Assembly: GCA_052389435.1 (NCBI GenBank)
Contig: JBQTIB010000109.1
Span: 10,644-74,643 of the forward strand
DNA from: JBQTKD01 sp052389435
Lineage (GTDB): Bacteria; Actinomycetota; Actinomycetes; Sporichthyales; Sporichthyaceae
Direction of reading: 5' to 3'
Length of the DNA: 64,000 nt
The position numbers were made by a program, and so were the translations under genes. Under the pieces are notes generated by a model. It did not search any database. It saw nothing but the letters and a program-made list of their open reading frames with translations, and had not been told where the DNA came from. Shown here one piece after another: positions 17,044 to 25,901 of the stretch (positions within the stretch are counted from its first letter, which is position 1; each line of letters starts with the position of its first letter).

Positions 17044-17982
17044 ATGCACACCATTCGACGCGACGCCTCCGTCCACGTGGCGGGCCATCGCGGCCTCGTC
17101 GGCTCCGCCGTGTGGCGCCACCTGAGCCAGGCCGGCTTCACCCAGCTTCTCGGTGCGCCGAGTTCCGAACTCGATCTGCGCGACCGCGCCGCGGTCGACT
17201 CCTTCTACGACCAGGCCCGCCCCGAGTACGTCGTGCTCGCCGCCGCCCGCGTCGGAGGCATCGCCGCGAACGCCGCGGAGCCGGCCCAGTTCCTGTCCGA
17301 CAACCTGCGGATCCAGGTCAACGTCCTCGACGCCGCGGCCCGGGTCGGAGTGCGCAAGGTCCTGTTCCTCGGCTCGAGCTGCATCTACCCGAAGTTCGCG
17401 CCGCAGCCGATCGTCGAGGACTCGCTGCTGACCGGCAAGCTCGAGCCCACCAACGACGCCTACGCGATCGCGAAGATCGCCGGAATCCTGCACGTGCAGG
17501 CACTGCGCCGGCAGTACGGGCTCCCCTACGTCTCGGCGATGCCGACCAACCTCTACGGCCCCGGCGACAACTTCGACCTTCAGTCCTCGCACGTGCTGCC
17601 GGCGATGATCCGGCGCTTCCACGAGGCCAAGGTCGCCGGCGCGTCGACGGTGACGCTGTGGGGCACCGGCACGCCGCGGCGCGAGTTCCTCCACGTCGAC
17701 GACCTCGCCCGCGCCTGCCTGACGCTGCTGGAGTCCTACGACGAGGACTCCCCCATCAACGTCGGCACCGGCGTCGACGTCTCCATCGCCGAACTCGCCG
17801 CCACCGTGGCCGAGGTCGTCGGCTGGGACGGCGAGATCGTCTGGAACACCGACATGCCCGACGGGACGCCACGCAAGCTCCTCGACGTCTCCCGGCTCGA
17901 GGCCCTGGGGTTCAAGGCCGAGATCGGCTTGACCGACGGCATCGCCGCCACCTATGCGTGGTACATCGAGAACGCGACGTGA
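17044..17982 (+). CDS. fcl: GDP-L-fucose synthase
   Basis: A 312-residue short-chain dehydrogenase that epimerises and reduces GDP-4-keto-6-deoxymannose to GDP-L-fucose with NADPH. Near the N-terminus it has the nucleotide-binding motif VAGHRGLVGSAVWR. The family stretch SSCIYPKFAPQPI follows, then catalytic YAIAKIAG (Tyr-x3-Lys) and YGPGDNFD. Length matches E. coli WcaG/Fcl. ATG 17044 is preceded by GGGGAA. Its substrate would come from Gmd encoded at 29.2-30.2 kb in the other arm. Its TGA overlaps the GTG of the next gene. Confidence 0.95.
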   Translation: MHTIRRDASVHVAGHRGLVGSAVWRHLSQAGFTQLLGAPSSELDLRDRAAVDSFYDQARPEYVVLAAARVGGIAANAAEPAQFLSDNLRIQVNVLDAAARVGVRKVLFLGSSCIYPKFAPQPIVEDSLLTGKLEPTNDAYAIAKIAGILHVQALRRQYGLPYVSAMPTNLYGPGDNFDLQSSHVLPAMIRRFHEAKVAGASTVTLWGTGTPRREFLHVDDLARACLTLLESYDEDSPINVGTGVDVSIAELAATVAEVVGWDGEIVWNTDMPDGTPRKLLDVSRLEALGFKAEIGLTDGIAATYAWYIENAT

Positions 17983-19286
17983 CCGTTACCGAGCCCGTCG
18001 ATGCGGCGACGAACCTCCGGCAGAGCATTGGCAATCTGCTCATCGTCGGGATCAACTACGCCCCCGAGCCGACGGGCATCGCCCCCTACACGACGGCGGT
18101 CGCCGAACACTTCGCGGCTCAAGACGTGCACGTCGAGGTGCTCACAGGTCTTCCCTGCTACCCCGAGTGGCGGGTGCCCGCCCAGTACCGCCATGGCCTT
18201 CGCTTCAACGAGCGCCGCAACGACGTATCGGTGCGACGGTTGAAGCACGCCGTTCCCACCCAGCAGGACGCCCTGCGCCGTGGCGCCTACGAGGTGACCT
18301 TCCTGACCCAGGCGGCAAGCTGCACACCCGCACGCCGACCCGACGTCGTCCTCGGCATCACTCCGGCTCTCGGCGGGGCCGTAGCGGCGGCGTTCATCGC
18401 CCGGCGCTACAACGCGCGCCTCGTGCTCCTCGTCCAAGACCTGCTCGGCCGTGCCGCAGAGCAGAGCGGCATCTCCGGCGGAGCCCGAGTCGCATCCACG
18501 GTCGCGAAGATGGAGTCGTTCGCGCTGCGCCGCGCCGACGCTGTCGCTGTGGTGGCTGAGGCGTTTCGCCCGCAGGTGGCGGCTCTGGGCGTGCCCGACC
18601 ACCGGATCCACTTGGTGCCGAACTGGACCCACATTGGCGAGTCCACCGCGGATCGCAGCGCGACACGGGAGTCCCTGGGATGGGCGGACGGGGTCACGGT
18701 GGCCCTGCACACGGGCAACATGGGACTCAAACAGGACCTGGGCAACATCGTCGAGGCCGCCCGACTGACACGCGACCGCGCAGACCTGCTGTGGGTTCTG
18801 ATGGGCCAGGGATCGCAGCGCGCTTCTCTGGAGCAGCAGGCGGCTGGCCTGCCGAATCTTCGATTCCTGCCGCTATGCGACGCCGAGCGGTACCGCGACA
18901 TTCTCGCGGCGGCCGACGTCCTGCTGCTCAACGAGCGAGATGGCGTCGCCGAGATGAGCCTGCCCAGCAAGCTCACCAGTTACTTCGCGAGCGGACGGCC
19001 GGTCGCAGCGGCCGTCGTGCCCAACGGCGCATCCGCACACGAACTTCGTCGCGCCGGCGCCCCAGCCCCGGCGCCTCCCAACGAACCGGCCGCGCTCGTC
19101 GGCCTAGTTCAGCAAGTTCGTCATTCCGACGATGCAGGCGCGAGCTACGCCGCCGACGCACGTCGATATGCGCAGACCGATCTGGGCAGCGAGGCGTCCA
19201 TGCAACGCCTGGGCGCGTTGCTTGTCCGCGGGCGCAGCACACCTCAGCAACGCACGCCGCACCAACTGACCGTCAACGAGGAGTAG
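17979..19286 (+). CDS. Glycosyltransferase family 4 (WcaI-like)
   Basis: A 435-residue GT-B glycosyltransferase. The N-terminal region LLIVGINYAPEPTGIAPYTT is the pattern of WcaI/WbuB enzymes that transfer fucose or related sugars in colanic-acid-type pathways. The C-terminal nucleotide-sugar half includes LHTGNMGLKQDLGN, LLWVLMGQGS and LLLNERDGVAEMSLPSKL with the glutamates typical of this group. GTG 17979 overlaps the fcl stop as GTGA, so the two are translationally coupled; this makes a fucosyltransferase role attractive but unproven. Confidence 0.88.
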   Translation: MTVTEPVDAATNLRQSIGNLLIVGINYAPEPTGIAPYTTAVAEHFAAQDVHVEVLTGLPCYPEWRVPAQYRHGLRFNERRNDVSVRRLKHAVPTQQDALRRGAYEVTFLTQAASCTPARRPDVVLGITPALGGAVAAAFIARRYNARLVLLVQDLLGRAAEQSGISGGARVASTVAKMESFALRRADAVAVVAEAFRPQVAALGVPDHRIHLVPNWTHIGESTADRSATRESLGWADGVTVALHTGNMGLKQDLGNIVEAARLTRDRADLLWVLMGQGSQRASLEQQAAGLPNLRFLPLCDAERYRDILAAADVLLLNERDGVAEMSLPSKLTSYFASGRPVAAAVVPNGASAHELRRAGAPAPAPPNEPAALVGLVQQVRHSDDAGASYAADARRYAQTDLGSEASMQRLGALLVRGRSTPQQRTPHQLTVNEE

Positions 19287-19288
19287 CC

Positions 19289-19945
19289 GTGGGCATGGGC
19301 AATCCGATCGCCGACACCGGCATCTGTCTGAACCTGGGCAGCGGCCCCGTTGCCGTGGGCGGTTGGGTGAACATCGATCGCTCTCCCAACGTCTTGCTTG
19401 ATCGGATGCCCGCCATCAAGCGCGCGCTACGCAAGATGAACGTCATCGGCGACGGGCACATGCAGCCTTGGTCGCGGGACATCGTCCGTGGAAACATCAC
19501 GGCGCTGGAGTATCCGGACAACTCGGTTGCAGCTGTGTACTCCTCCCACACGCTGGAGCACATCTACTTCGCCGAGGCCGAGCAGGTCATCGCAGAAGCT
19601 CACCGCGTGCTGCGGCCGGGCGGCGTGCTCCGCCTCGCGCTGCCTGACGCGCAGGCCATGGCCAGGGAGTTCCTGTCCAACGGGGCGGCGGCAGATGCGT
19701 CCATGGAGTACAACCGAATGCTCAACACCCATCCTCTGCACCGACCTTCGGCTCTGCAGCGTGCGCTCGGGATGGCCGGGGGTCACATTCATCTCTGGCA
19801 GCCGACGGCGCCACTCCTCGAGGCCATGATGCTGAAGGCTGGCTTCGGCTCCGTGTTCCACCGGACGTTTCGCGAAGGCGAATGCCCTCTCCTGGAAGAG
19901 GTCGAGACCCGCCCGAACAGTTTCTTCGTCGAGGCGACCAAGTAG
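19289..19945 (+). CDS. SAM-dependent methyltransferase (class I)
   Basis: A 218-residue methyltransferase. The SAM-binding region is unusual-looking but recognisable: CLNLGSGPVAVGGWVNID, then DNSVAAVYSSHTLEH and AHRVLRPGGVLRLALPD (motif II/III). GTG 19289 has GAGGAG five bases upstream; the ATG two codons on has poorer spacing. Placed two bases after the glycosyltransferase stop in the plus arm, so it probably methylates a sugar of the repeat unit or the lipid-linked intermediate. The exact target is unknown. Confidence 0.85.
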   Translation: MGMGNPIADTGICLNLGSGPVAVGGWVNIDRSPNVLLDRMPAIKRALRKMNVIGDGHMQPWSRDIVRGNITALEYPDNSVAAVYSSHTLEHIYFAEAEQVIAEAHRVLRPGGVLRLALPDAQAMAREFLSNGAAADASMEYNRMLNTHPLHRPSALQRALGMAGGHIHLWQPTAPLLEAMMLKAGFGSVFHRTFREGECPLLEEVETRPNSFFVEATK

Positions 19946-20007
19946 TCCGAAACGACATCTCCAATCACACAACTCCCAGCGGTTCTAGGCCGCGCCAAGG
20001 CGATCGA

Positions 20008-21363
20008 GTGGAACAGATGAGGTTCGTGACAACACGCAAGAGCGAGAAAAGTTCCGTTCGCTCCGTTGTTGCCGGATCCTTGATCCAAGCGGTTTCCGCA
20101 GTCGCATACGGCCTGGCCTTTGTGCTGGTTGCTCGCCGGGTCGGAGTTCACGCATTCGGCGAACTCGCAGCGGGACTGGCGATCGCGTTTGTCGGTGTCG
20201 CCCTCCTGGACATGGGCAAGACCAAAGCCCTCACCCTGGTGCAGAGCGGACACGACCGGTCGACAGTCCAGGTCTCGCGGCGCTTGATCAAAACAAGGCT
20301 GCTCTACAGCCCGCTGATCCTTCTGCCCCTCACCATGGTCGGCTATCTCTCCAGCGGCAGCTTGGTATTCCACCTGCTCCTGTTCTGGCCCTACGTCATG
20401 GCCTACGGGATGTGGCAGATCCTCATCGTGCCGACGCGGGCAGATGGAAATCTCGCCGTCGTCTCGGCCTGCGCCGTCTACGAGCGTGTCGTGGCGCTCG
20501 CCGTTACCGCGGCACTTCTCGGCCCGCTCGGCGCCGAAGCCCTGCCCTTGGGACTGACGGCCGGCGCCCTGCTCGTCTGCTTCCGTCTTCGACGCCCGGC
20601 GTGGAACAACTCCGGCGCAGAGCTGACCTGGGCCGAACTCGGCCGCCAGGCGCGCCCGCTTGCGGCGATCGCGCTGCTGACCAGCGCACAGCAATTGGAC
20701 ATTGCGGTGGTGACCGTCGTGGCCGGTCCCCAGATGGCCGGCGTGGTCGCGGCCGCGATCAGGCTGATCGCGCCCATGAGCTTGCCGATCATTCAAGTCA
20801 GCTCGCTGATTTTCGCCCGCACATCCGCAAGAAGCAATGCGCTGCAACGGCGAGAGATCCTGAAGCTCACCGGCCTGCTCTTTTGCGCATACCTACCGAT
20901 CGTCGCCGTGGGGTGCTGGCAGAGCGACCTAGCCGTCCGCGTGTTGTTCGGCAATGCCTACGCCGGGGCTGAAGATGTGCTCCGACTGACCTTGCTCGGC
21001 GTACTCGCATCGACTTTGACGTGGCCCTTCGTCGCCTGGCTGCAAGGGGGCGGACATGCCAAGGCGGCCGTCATCGCCTACTGCACTGGCATTCCGCTCT
21101 ACCTAGGCGGCGTCGCCTTTGCCGCCGGACGGGGCGCGACCATCGCCGTAGCCGCCGCCTTCCCAGCCCTCCAACTCGCCGTCCTCGCCATGGCCGCGAT
21201 GGCTCTGCGCCAGAGGCTCCGCAGCCAAAGAGGCGAACACTCGCCCGACTCGCCCTTGGCAAACCTCTCGGCGATCCCCGCCGCACGCATCGCTGCCGCT
21301 TCGGTTTCACCGAAAGTAAATCCTGGCAAGCTCGTTGACACGAACGCGGCTCAACGCCGCTGA
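20008..21363 (+). CDS. Polysaccharide flippase (Wzx-like, MOP superfamily)
   Basis: A 451-residue polytopic membrane protein with about 12 hydrophobic segments, such as VVAGSLIQAVSAVAYGLAFV, LLIFLPLTMVGYL-like stretches and VAVTAALLGPLGAEALPL. The N-terminal layout (SSVRSVVAGSLIQ, VGVHAFGELAAGLA) is that of O-antigen/teichoic-acid flippases, which move lipid-linked repeat units across the membrane. The GTG at 20008 is preferred, with AAGG seven bases upstream; a longer frame overlaps the methyltransferase. Last intact gene of the plus arm; it runs into a decayed transposase on the opposite strand. Confidence 0.87.
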   Translation: MEQMRFVTTRKSEKSSVRSVVAGSLIQAVSAVAYGLAFVLVARRVGVHAFGELAAGLAIAFVGVALLDMGKTKALTLVQSGHDRSTVQVSRRLIKTRLLYSPLILLPLTMVGYLSSGSLVFHLLLFWPYVMAYGMWQILIVPTRADGNLAVVSACAVYERVVALAVTAALLGPLGAEALPLGLTAGALLVCFRLRRPAWNNSGAELTWAELGRQARPLAAIALLTSAQQLDIAVVTVVAGPQMAGVVAAAIRLIAPMSLPIIQVSSLIFARTSARSNALQRREILKLTGLLFCAYLPIVAVGCWQSDLAVRVLFGNAYAGAEDVLRLTLLGVLASTLTWPFVAWLQGGGHAKAAVIAYCTGIPLYLGGVAFAAGRGATIAVAAAFPALQLAVLAMAAMALRQRLRSQRGEHSPDSPLANLSAIPAARIAAASVSPKVNPGKLVDTNAAQRR

Positions 21364-22260
21364 ACATGCGAGGTCGCGGGTCTGGTTTGCGGGCTCGTCG
21401 AAGTCGAGCGGGCAACCTCGCGATCATGCTGTCGCGGCCCGGTAGCTGGTCCGAGTGGGAATGCGGTTCGTCGACTTCGGCATCGGGCGCACGAGTCGTA
21501 GAAGACGAACAGCGCAGGCCTATCCGGCGCGTTCCCCGCACCCAGACAGGCCAAGCAGGCCCCGACAGTTCTCCTTGGCGATGGACGCGGCGAGGACGTG
21601 GTTGGACGGGTCGGCCTCGATCCTTCCATCCCACATCGCCGCGAAAAGCCTGTCGGACAGACGTTCGCGGGCCGGTTGGCTCACTCGGGGTCGACCTTGC
21701 GTCCGCGGCGGCCCTTCCGATCGAAGGTGACACGGCGGTGGACCTTGACGCCGCATTCGCCAGGGCGGGGAGGTGGAAGTGGTCGACCACGACCACCGCA
21801 TTGGGCAGGGACTCGGCCAAGGCCCTGGTCCCGGCCAGGTCGACGACACCGGTGTCGAAGGCGCCGGTCCGCGTCTAGGCCTCGATGAACGGCTCGCACG
21901 CAAGTGCGGCTTTCCTCGCCAGGTCTCGTCGATGCCGGGAACGGTGGTGCGCTACGACTTGCCGGGGCGCACCTCGGCGAACTCGACCACGCAGGCGTGC
22001 GCGGTCGCCCAGGACACCCGACGGGAGGCTGCGACCCCGGGCACTCACCGGTCCGCATCGGCCACCGCGCACCCCACCGCGGCCCGCGGCCTACCGGTCA
22101 TGCGCCAAAGTGGCGGGACCTGCGAGATCGACTTGGCTAACCACCCGCGCGGGCAGGCCACCTCCCGGCAGTGCCAGCGCCGCTTGTGCAGTCGGACCCG
22201 AAATCTCCCTGTCCCCAGGCAGACTGCGAGGGTCACGCACTTGCACATTCAGCCGCGCCC
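21364..22260 (-). pseudogene. Decayed ISL3-family transposase
   Basis: No intact gene, but translated pieces in three frames on the minus strand line up with ISL3 (IS204/IS1001/IS1096/IS1165) transposases in order. About 22240-22050 holds the zinc-finger segment RLHKRRWHCREVACPRG and the following HTH part (SISQVP, RPRAAVGCAVADADR). About 21830-21750 holds VVVVDHFHLPALANAA. About 21750-21690 holds HRRVTFDRKGRRGRKVDPE, and about 21680-21540 holds RERLSDRLFAAMWDGRIEADPS and LAASIAKENCRGLLGL. Several frameshifts are needed to join them. Terminal inverted repeats were not found by eye. It separates the two convergent arms of the exopolysaccharide locus. Confidence 0.85.
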
Positions 22261-22374
22261 AGACCTCTCCGCGGAGACGCCCTACCCTCTCAAACTCGAA
22301 GAGTCAGACCACGAGCAACTGGTCAATTCATTGCGGACTGCGCAGACCTCTTCGCCCGTGACATGAGCCCAACG

Positions 22375-23064
22375 TCAACTGATGCGTTCGAACAAGTAGT
22401 CGTGGTGGCTGAGACGGTCGACTTCCTTCATCCGTCCATACAGCAGGTCGTTCACAGCCGCCGGAGAGTAAGTTTCCACCAATAGGAACCGCGGGCAGTG
22501 TCGTGCAAGGTCCAGCCCCTCCAGAACCTGCAGTTCCGCCCCTTCGACATCGACCGAAATGAAGTCTGGGCACCCCAGACCACTGCGGTCGATCAGGTCA
22601 GACATCGTGGCGGTCGGTACCCGGATTTGACGCCCACCGTGCTCGAGTCGCCGCGCATCATTTTGTTTGTCGATCAATTCGAGCGACACAGCCATCAATC
22701 CCTTGTCCAGCAGTGTAATCTCGAGCGGCCCATAGGGCCCGACACACGCCATGTTGAAACAGAACGAATTTCTGCGATGTGCACGACAGAGCTTGAACAT
22801 CGACGGCAGTGGCTCGATGAGTATTCCGCGCCATCCATCATGCTTTTCAAGATAATACGTATTGCTGTAAGAATAACCGTCGTTCGCCCCGATCTCGAGG
22901 AACACCCCCGTACGGGGGAGTCGCGCGCGCATGGTTCGATCCAAGTTATGGAGGGCGGGCCAAGAGAAGCGCTCCGAGCCAAGGCGTCGCGCTCCCTCAG
23001 CACGCAAAATTTTGACGATGCTCCTTCCGGTCACCGGCACCGCCGCCTTGAGCCATTCAGACAT
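22375..23064 (-). CDS. FkbM family methyltransferase
   Basis: A 229-residue FkbM-type SAM methyltransferase, probably O-methylating a sugar. Key stretches are FLEIGANDGYSYSNTYYLEKHDGWRG (given in part), ILIEPLPSMF and FISVDVEGAELQVLEGLD, the last being the FkbM D-x-E-G-x-E pattern. ATG 23064 is chosen because the upstream gene ends there with an 8-base overlap; a longer frame would be antisense-like and unrelated. Third-position GC is lower than in housekeeping neighbours. Last gene of the minus arm. Confidence 0.88.
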   Translation of the reverse strand: MSEWLKAAVPVTGRSIVKILRAEGARRLGSERFSWPALHNLDRTMRARLPRTGVFLEIGANDGYSYSNTYYLEKHDGWRGILIEPLPSMFKLCRAHRRNSFCFNMACVGPYGPLEITLLDKGLMAVSLELIDKQNDARRLEHGGRQIRVPTATMSDLIDRSGLGCPDFISVDVEGAELQVLEGLDLARHCPRFLLVETYSPAAVNDLLYGRMKEVDRLSHHDYLFERIS

Positions 23065-24496
23065 CGTCCATCGCCCCCACGGCCTGCCGCAACCACGTGG
23101 CATCAGACGCAATCTCTGACGTCTCGACAAGCTGGCAAGGTCGAGCAGGATGCTCCGCCGGCAGCATCGTTGGCGAGATTGAACACGAAATCCCACGATC
23201 TCGCGGTGCCTGCCTGGCGCAACGCGGAGTCTCCTGCGAAGAAGCGAAGATGCGAGGGACAACTCTGTCGTGAACAGCAATCATCGAAAAAGCCAGCACA
23301 GCCGGGAACCAGAATGATCGTTGAAACATGATCGGAGCTGTAAGCCCGAAGGCGACTGCGGCGACGAATCCGGCGGAGATCGCATTCCGCAAGGCAGGTT
23401 GAACATTTACGGCACCGAGCATGACGGTTGCGGCCGATACCAGGACGATCACTAGGGCCAGAAAGAGGACGATCCCGCCTTGGTACCAATAGAGCAGAAA
23501 GATGTTGTGGGTCAGAGTCTCACCGCCGGATGTACCGCCCGACACGACGTCGAGACCGACTCCACGGAACGGATTGATCGCGATGCGATCCCACGCCCAT
23601 TCCATCGTTTCGAGGCGAGCCCGCAGAGTATTGGCGCCCCCGTTCGATCCCGTCGCGGTCCGGAAATGCTCCAGCGGACTGATTCCGCCGAAAGTTCCCT
23701 TGAACGAGGCCGCAGCATAAAGTCCAACCGAAAGGACGGCCCCGATCTGGAAGACGCGATTCAGCCTTCCACCCAGAATCGCAAGATAAGCTGCCCCGCC
23801 GAATAGCGCGAGCATGCCGGTGATGCTGCCAGAGAGCACCAGGCCCGCAGCCGACAGCGCCATGAACAATAGCAATCTTCCCTGTTTGGCGCCGCGTCCG
23901 CCTCGATCACACCATAGGGCCAAGCCCATGCAAATTCCCACGGCCAAGGCGCAACCTTGCTCGTTGACATGGACCGCAAGTCCAGGCGCACGGCTCCCTC
24001 GGATACTCGATTCGGCGATGGACGCCCCAAAGAAAGCGGCACCAGTGACCATCTGAGCGATGCCAACGGCACCGCTGATAGCCCCTCCGATCAAAAAGCT
24101 CCTGATTGATCTTTCGAGGTGACACTCGCGGCCTAGGACAGCCGCGCAGGTCCATCTCCAGACTGTCCAAACCAATACGATCCGAACAGCCATTCCCGCG
24201 CTTGCGGATTGCAATTCCGGAGCAGGCTGCGCCAGGGCGGTGGCCACGAACACAAGAAACGCCCCAGCAGTCCACGAACTTCCGCGCGAGACAGAGCGAT
24301 ACTTGGCTCTCGCCAGAAGCGCACAAACCGCGGACAACAGAAACAGGATGTCACACACTGCGATGCCGGCAATGCGGACTGCCGAGGCGGGGATAAATGC
24401 ACATGCGCCGTACCAGAGCCCCCGCGCGGCCCCCAGCAGGACGTCCTGATCAGGCGCGAACACACGCGCATCGAGATGGCTGGAACGTCGAATCAT
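23057..24496 (-). CDS. O-antigen ligase/polymerase-like membrane protein (Wzy candidate)
   Basis: A 479-residue polytopic protein with 10-12 hydrophobic segments. The Wzy_C/O-antigen ligase pattern is visible: a large extracytoplasmic loop with RARLETMEWAWDRIAINPFRGVGLD, then GETLTHNIFLLYWYQGGI, where the conserved His-Asn lies just before a helix. It probably joins repeat units outside the membrane. ATG 24496 follows GAGG at five-base spacing; readings from 24712 would overlap the upstream methyltransferase by 150 bases. Base composition is clearly less GC-rich than the window average, suggesting transfer. It overlaps the FkbM gene by 8 bases. Confidence 0.82.
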   Translation of the reverse strand: MIRRSSHLDARVFAPDQDVLLGAARGLWYGACAFIPASAVRIAGIAVCDILFLLSAVCALLARAKYRSVSRGSSWTAGAFLVFVATALAQPAPELQSASAGMAVRIVLVWTVWRWTCAAVLGRECHLERSIRSFLIGGAISGAVGIAQMVTGAAFFGASIAESSIRGSRAPGLAVHVNEQGCALAVGICMGLALWCDRGGRGAKQGRLLLFMALSAAGLVLSGSITGMLALFGGAAYLAILGGRLNRVFQIGAVLSVGLYAAASFKGTFGGISPLEHFRTATGSNGGANTLRARLETMEWAWDRIAINPFRGVGLDVVSGGTSGGETLTHNIFLLYWYQGGIVLFLALVIVLVSAATVMLGAVNVQPALRNAISAGFVAAVAFGLTAPIMFQRSFWFPAVLAFSMIAVHDRVVPRIFASSQETPRCARQAPRDRGISCSISPTMLPAEHPARPCQLVETSEIASDATWLRQAVGAMDDV

Positions 24497-24561
24497 TGCC
24501 GCCTCACCCACTACGAGCACATCTTTCTGCGAATCGAACTCGGGAAAAATGGGTATGCCTA

Positions 24562-25320
24562 TCAGTCTTTGATCTTGCGAACAAATACATGCAGCACCGC
24601 CCTGTTGGCGGTCGGCGTCAACGAGATCATGGCTCCCGCCATTTTGTTCAAAATTAGCGACGACCCAAAATATGCAGGCTCGCCGTTCACTGCGTAGGAG
24701 AAATGCTCCCATCGACCTAGGGGGAAGTGCTGGCGCAATTGCCGTTCGCTGTTGAGCGCATACTGCGTCGGGAACGTGTCACGGGCTTGCTTCCGCGGCT
24801 GAGCGTGACGTAGCACGTGGTCGTGCAATTTGTTTGGCACGATACGGGCAGCGATGCCGATATAGCCCCATCGATTTGGCGTGCGCGCGCAGAACCATCC
24901 ACCTGGCCGCATAATGCGCGAGATCTCCGCAGCCGTGTGCGACGGATCCGCAACATGCTCGAGAGTCCAGTCAGAGACGATCACGTCCACGGAACCAGTC
25001 GCTACCGGGTAGCGTTGCCCGGGAACGGTTACGTGCGCCTCGTCCATCGCAGCGTTCGATAGCACCGCCTCATCCACGTCCAAGCCGATCAAGCGAGAGA
25101 CGCGACCCTTGAAGCTGCGCAGCGAGCGTCGAAACTCGTTCGTGTCTTCGAGAAACTGGCCGCGGCCCGCACCCAGATCAACCATAACCGCGTCGGCGGG
25201 AAGCAGAGCGTTGACCCGCGTGTAGAACTCGATCGTCGTGTTCACGTGACTGAAGCCGCCCGCACCCGATTCCGGGTACATACGGCGCAGGTGGGTCGGA
25301 ATCGCGTCTTGCACTGTCAT
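24562..25320 (-). CDS. Class I SAM-dependent methyltransferase
   Basis: A 252-residue protein with motif I VMVDLGAGRGQFLEDTN, an acidic second motif IGLDVDEAVLSN, SVDVIVSDWTLEHV and the loop ISRIMRPGGWFCARTPN. The family is the generic Methyltransf_11/25 group found in glycan clusters. Its ATG overlaps the acyltransferase stop as ATGA (25317-25320), so it belongs to the minus-arm operon. Substrate unknown, presumably a sugar of the repeat unit. Confidence 0.88.
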   Translation of the reverse strand: MTVQDAIPTHLRRMYPESGAGGFSHVNTTIEFYTRVNALLPADAVMVDLGAGRGQFLEDTNEFRRSLRSFKGRVSRLIGLDVDEAVLSNAAMDEAHVTVPGQRYPVATGSVDVIVSDWTLEHVADPSHTAAEISRIMRPGGWFCARTPNRWGYIGIAARIVPNKLHDHVLRHAQPRKQARDTFPTQYALNSERQLRQHFPLGRWEHFSYAVNGEPAYFGSSLILNKMAGAMISLTPTANRAVLHVFVRKIKD

Positions 25321-25901
25321 GTGGCCGGCCTATTCACTGAGATGTCGTCGAATGGGGTTCTAGGTGGCCGTACACGGTCGAGGCTTGCGAACGCCTCGCC
25401 GGCCCGGCGCTTGCGGATGACCCGAGCAGGACGTCCCACGCAAACGGAGTCGGGCGGCAGATCGCCCGTCACCAAGGATCCCGCGCCCACGATTGTCCCG
25501 CGCCCAATTGTCGCCGGAGCGATAATGATCGTTCCGTGACCGATCAGATTGTCGCCTTCGATGCGCACCTCGCTGCGTCCTCTGCGGGGATGCGACGTGA
25601 TGGGGAGTGGTGAGTCGTCGAACGGATGGTCGTCACCGATCACCGCGACTCGCGACGAGATCAGCACGTCGTCACCCACGAACAGATCAGCCTCGAGGAA
25701 GAAGTCGGCACCGATGTAGACATGTCGCCCCAACCGCACCGATCCCTGGCTTAGCCACCGCCCGCGCGGCCCCAGTACGGCGTCGGCGGGGATCGACCCT
25801 CGGCCTCCGAGTAGAACTCGTATCCGTGCGCGGCGGGCCTCGCGAACTGCAGCGCGGAGAATCGACTTTGCGGGGGTCGCCGGGCGACTGGCGTCGGTCA
25901 T
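25317..25901 (-). CDS. Hexapeptide-repeat acyltransferase (LbH family)
   Basis: A 194-residue left-handed beta-helix acyltransferase, probably acetylating a sugar from acetyl-CoA. Successive hexapeptide turns run from SVRLGRHVYIGADFFLEADL through VGDDVLISSRVAVIGDDHPF to GHGTIIIAPATIGRGTIVGAGSLV. The usual end PPDSVCVGRPARVIRKR is intact, and the catalytic-type His is in GDDHPFDD. It starts at ATG 25901 with a four-base ATGA overlap with the glycosyltransferase stop and ends overlapping the next methyltransferase start. Confidence 0.9.
   Translation of the reverse strand: MTDASRPATPAKSILRAAVREARRARIRVLLGGRGSIPADAVLGPRGRWLSQGSVRLGRHVYIGADFFLEADLFVGDDVLISSRVAVIGDDHPFDDSPLPITSHPRRGRSEVRIEGDNLIGHGTIIIAPATIGRGTIVGAGSLVTGDLPPDSVCVGRPARVIRKRRAGEAFASLDRVRPPRTPFDDISVNRPAT

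Noticed and set aside
21366..22366. Several short plus- and minus-strand frames of 65-197 residues between the flippase and FkbM genes
   Set aside because: They are pieces or shadows of one decayed ISL3-family transposase, not separate genes.
22905..22918. Perfect palindrome CCCCCGTACGGGGG
   Set aside because: It lies inside the FkbM coding sequence with no regulatory context, and short GC palindromes are common in this DNA.
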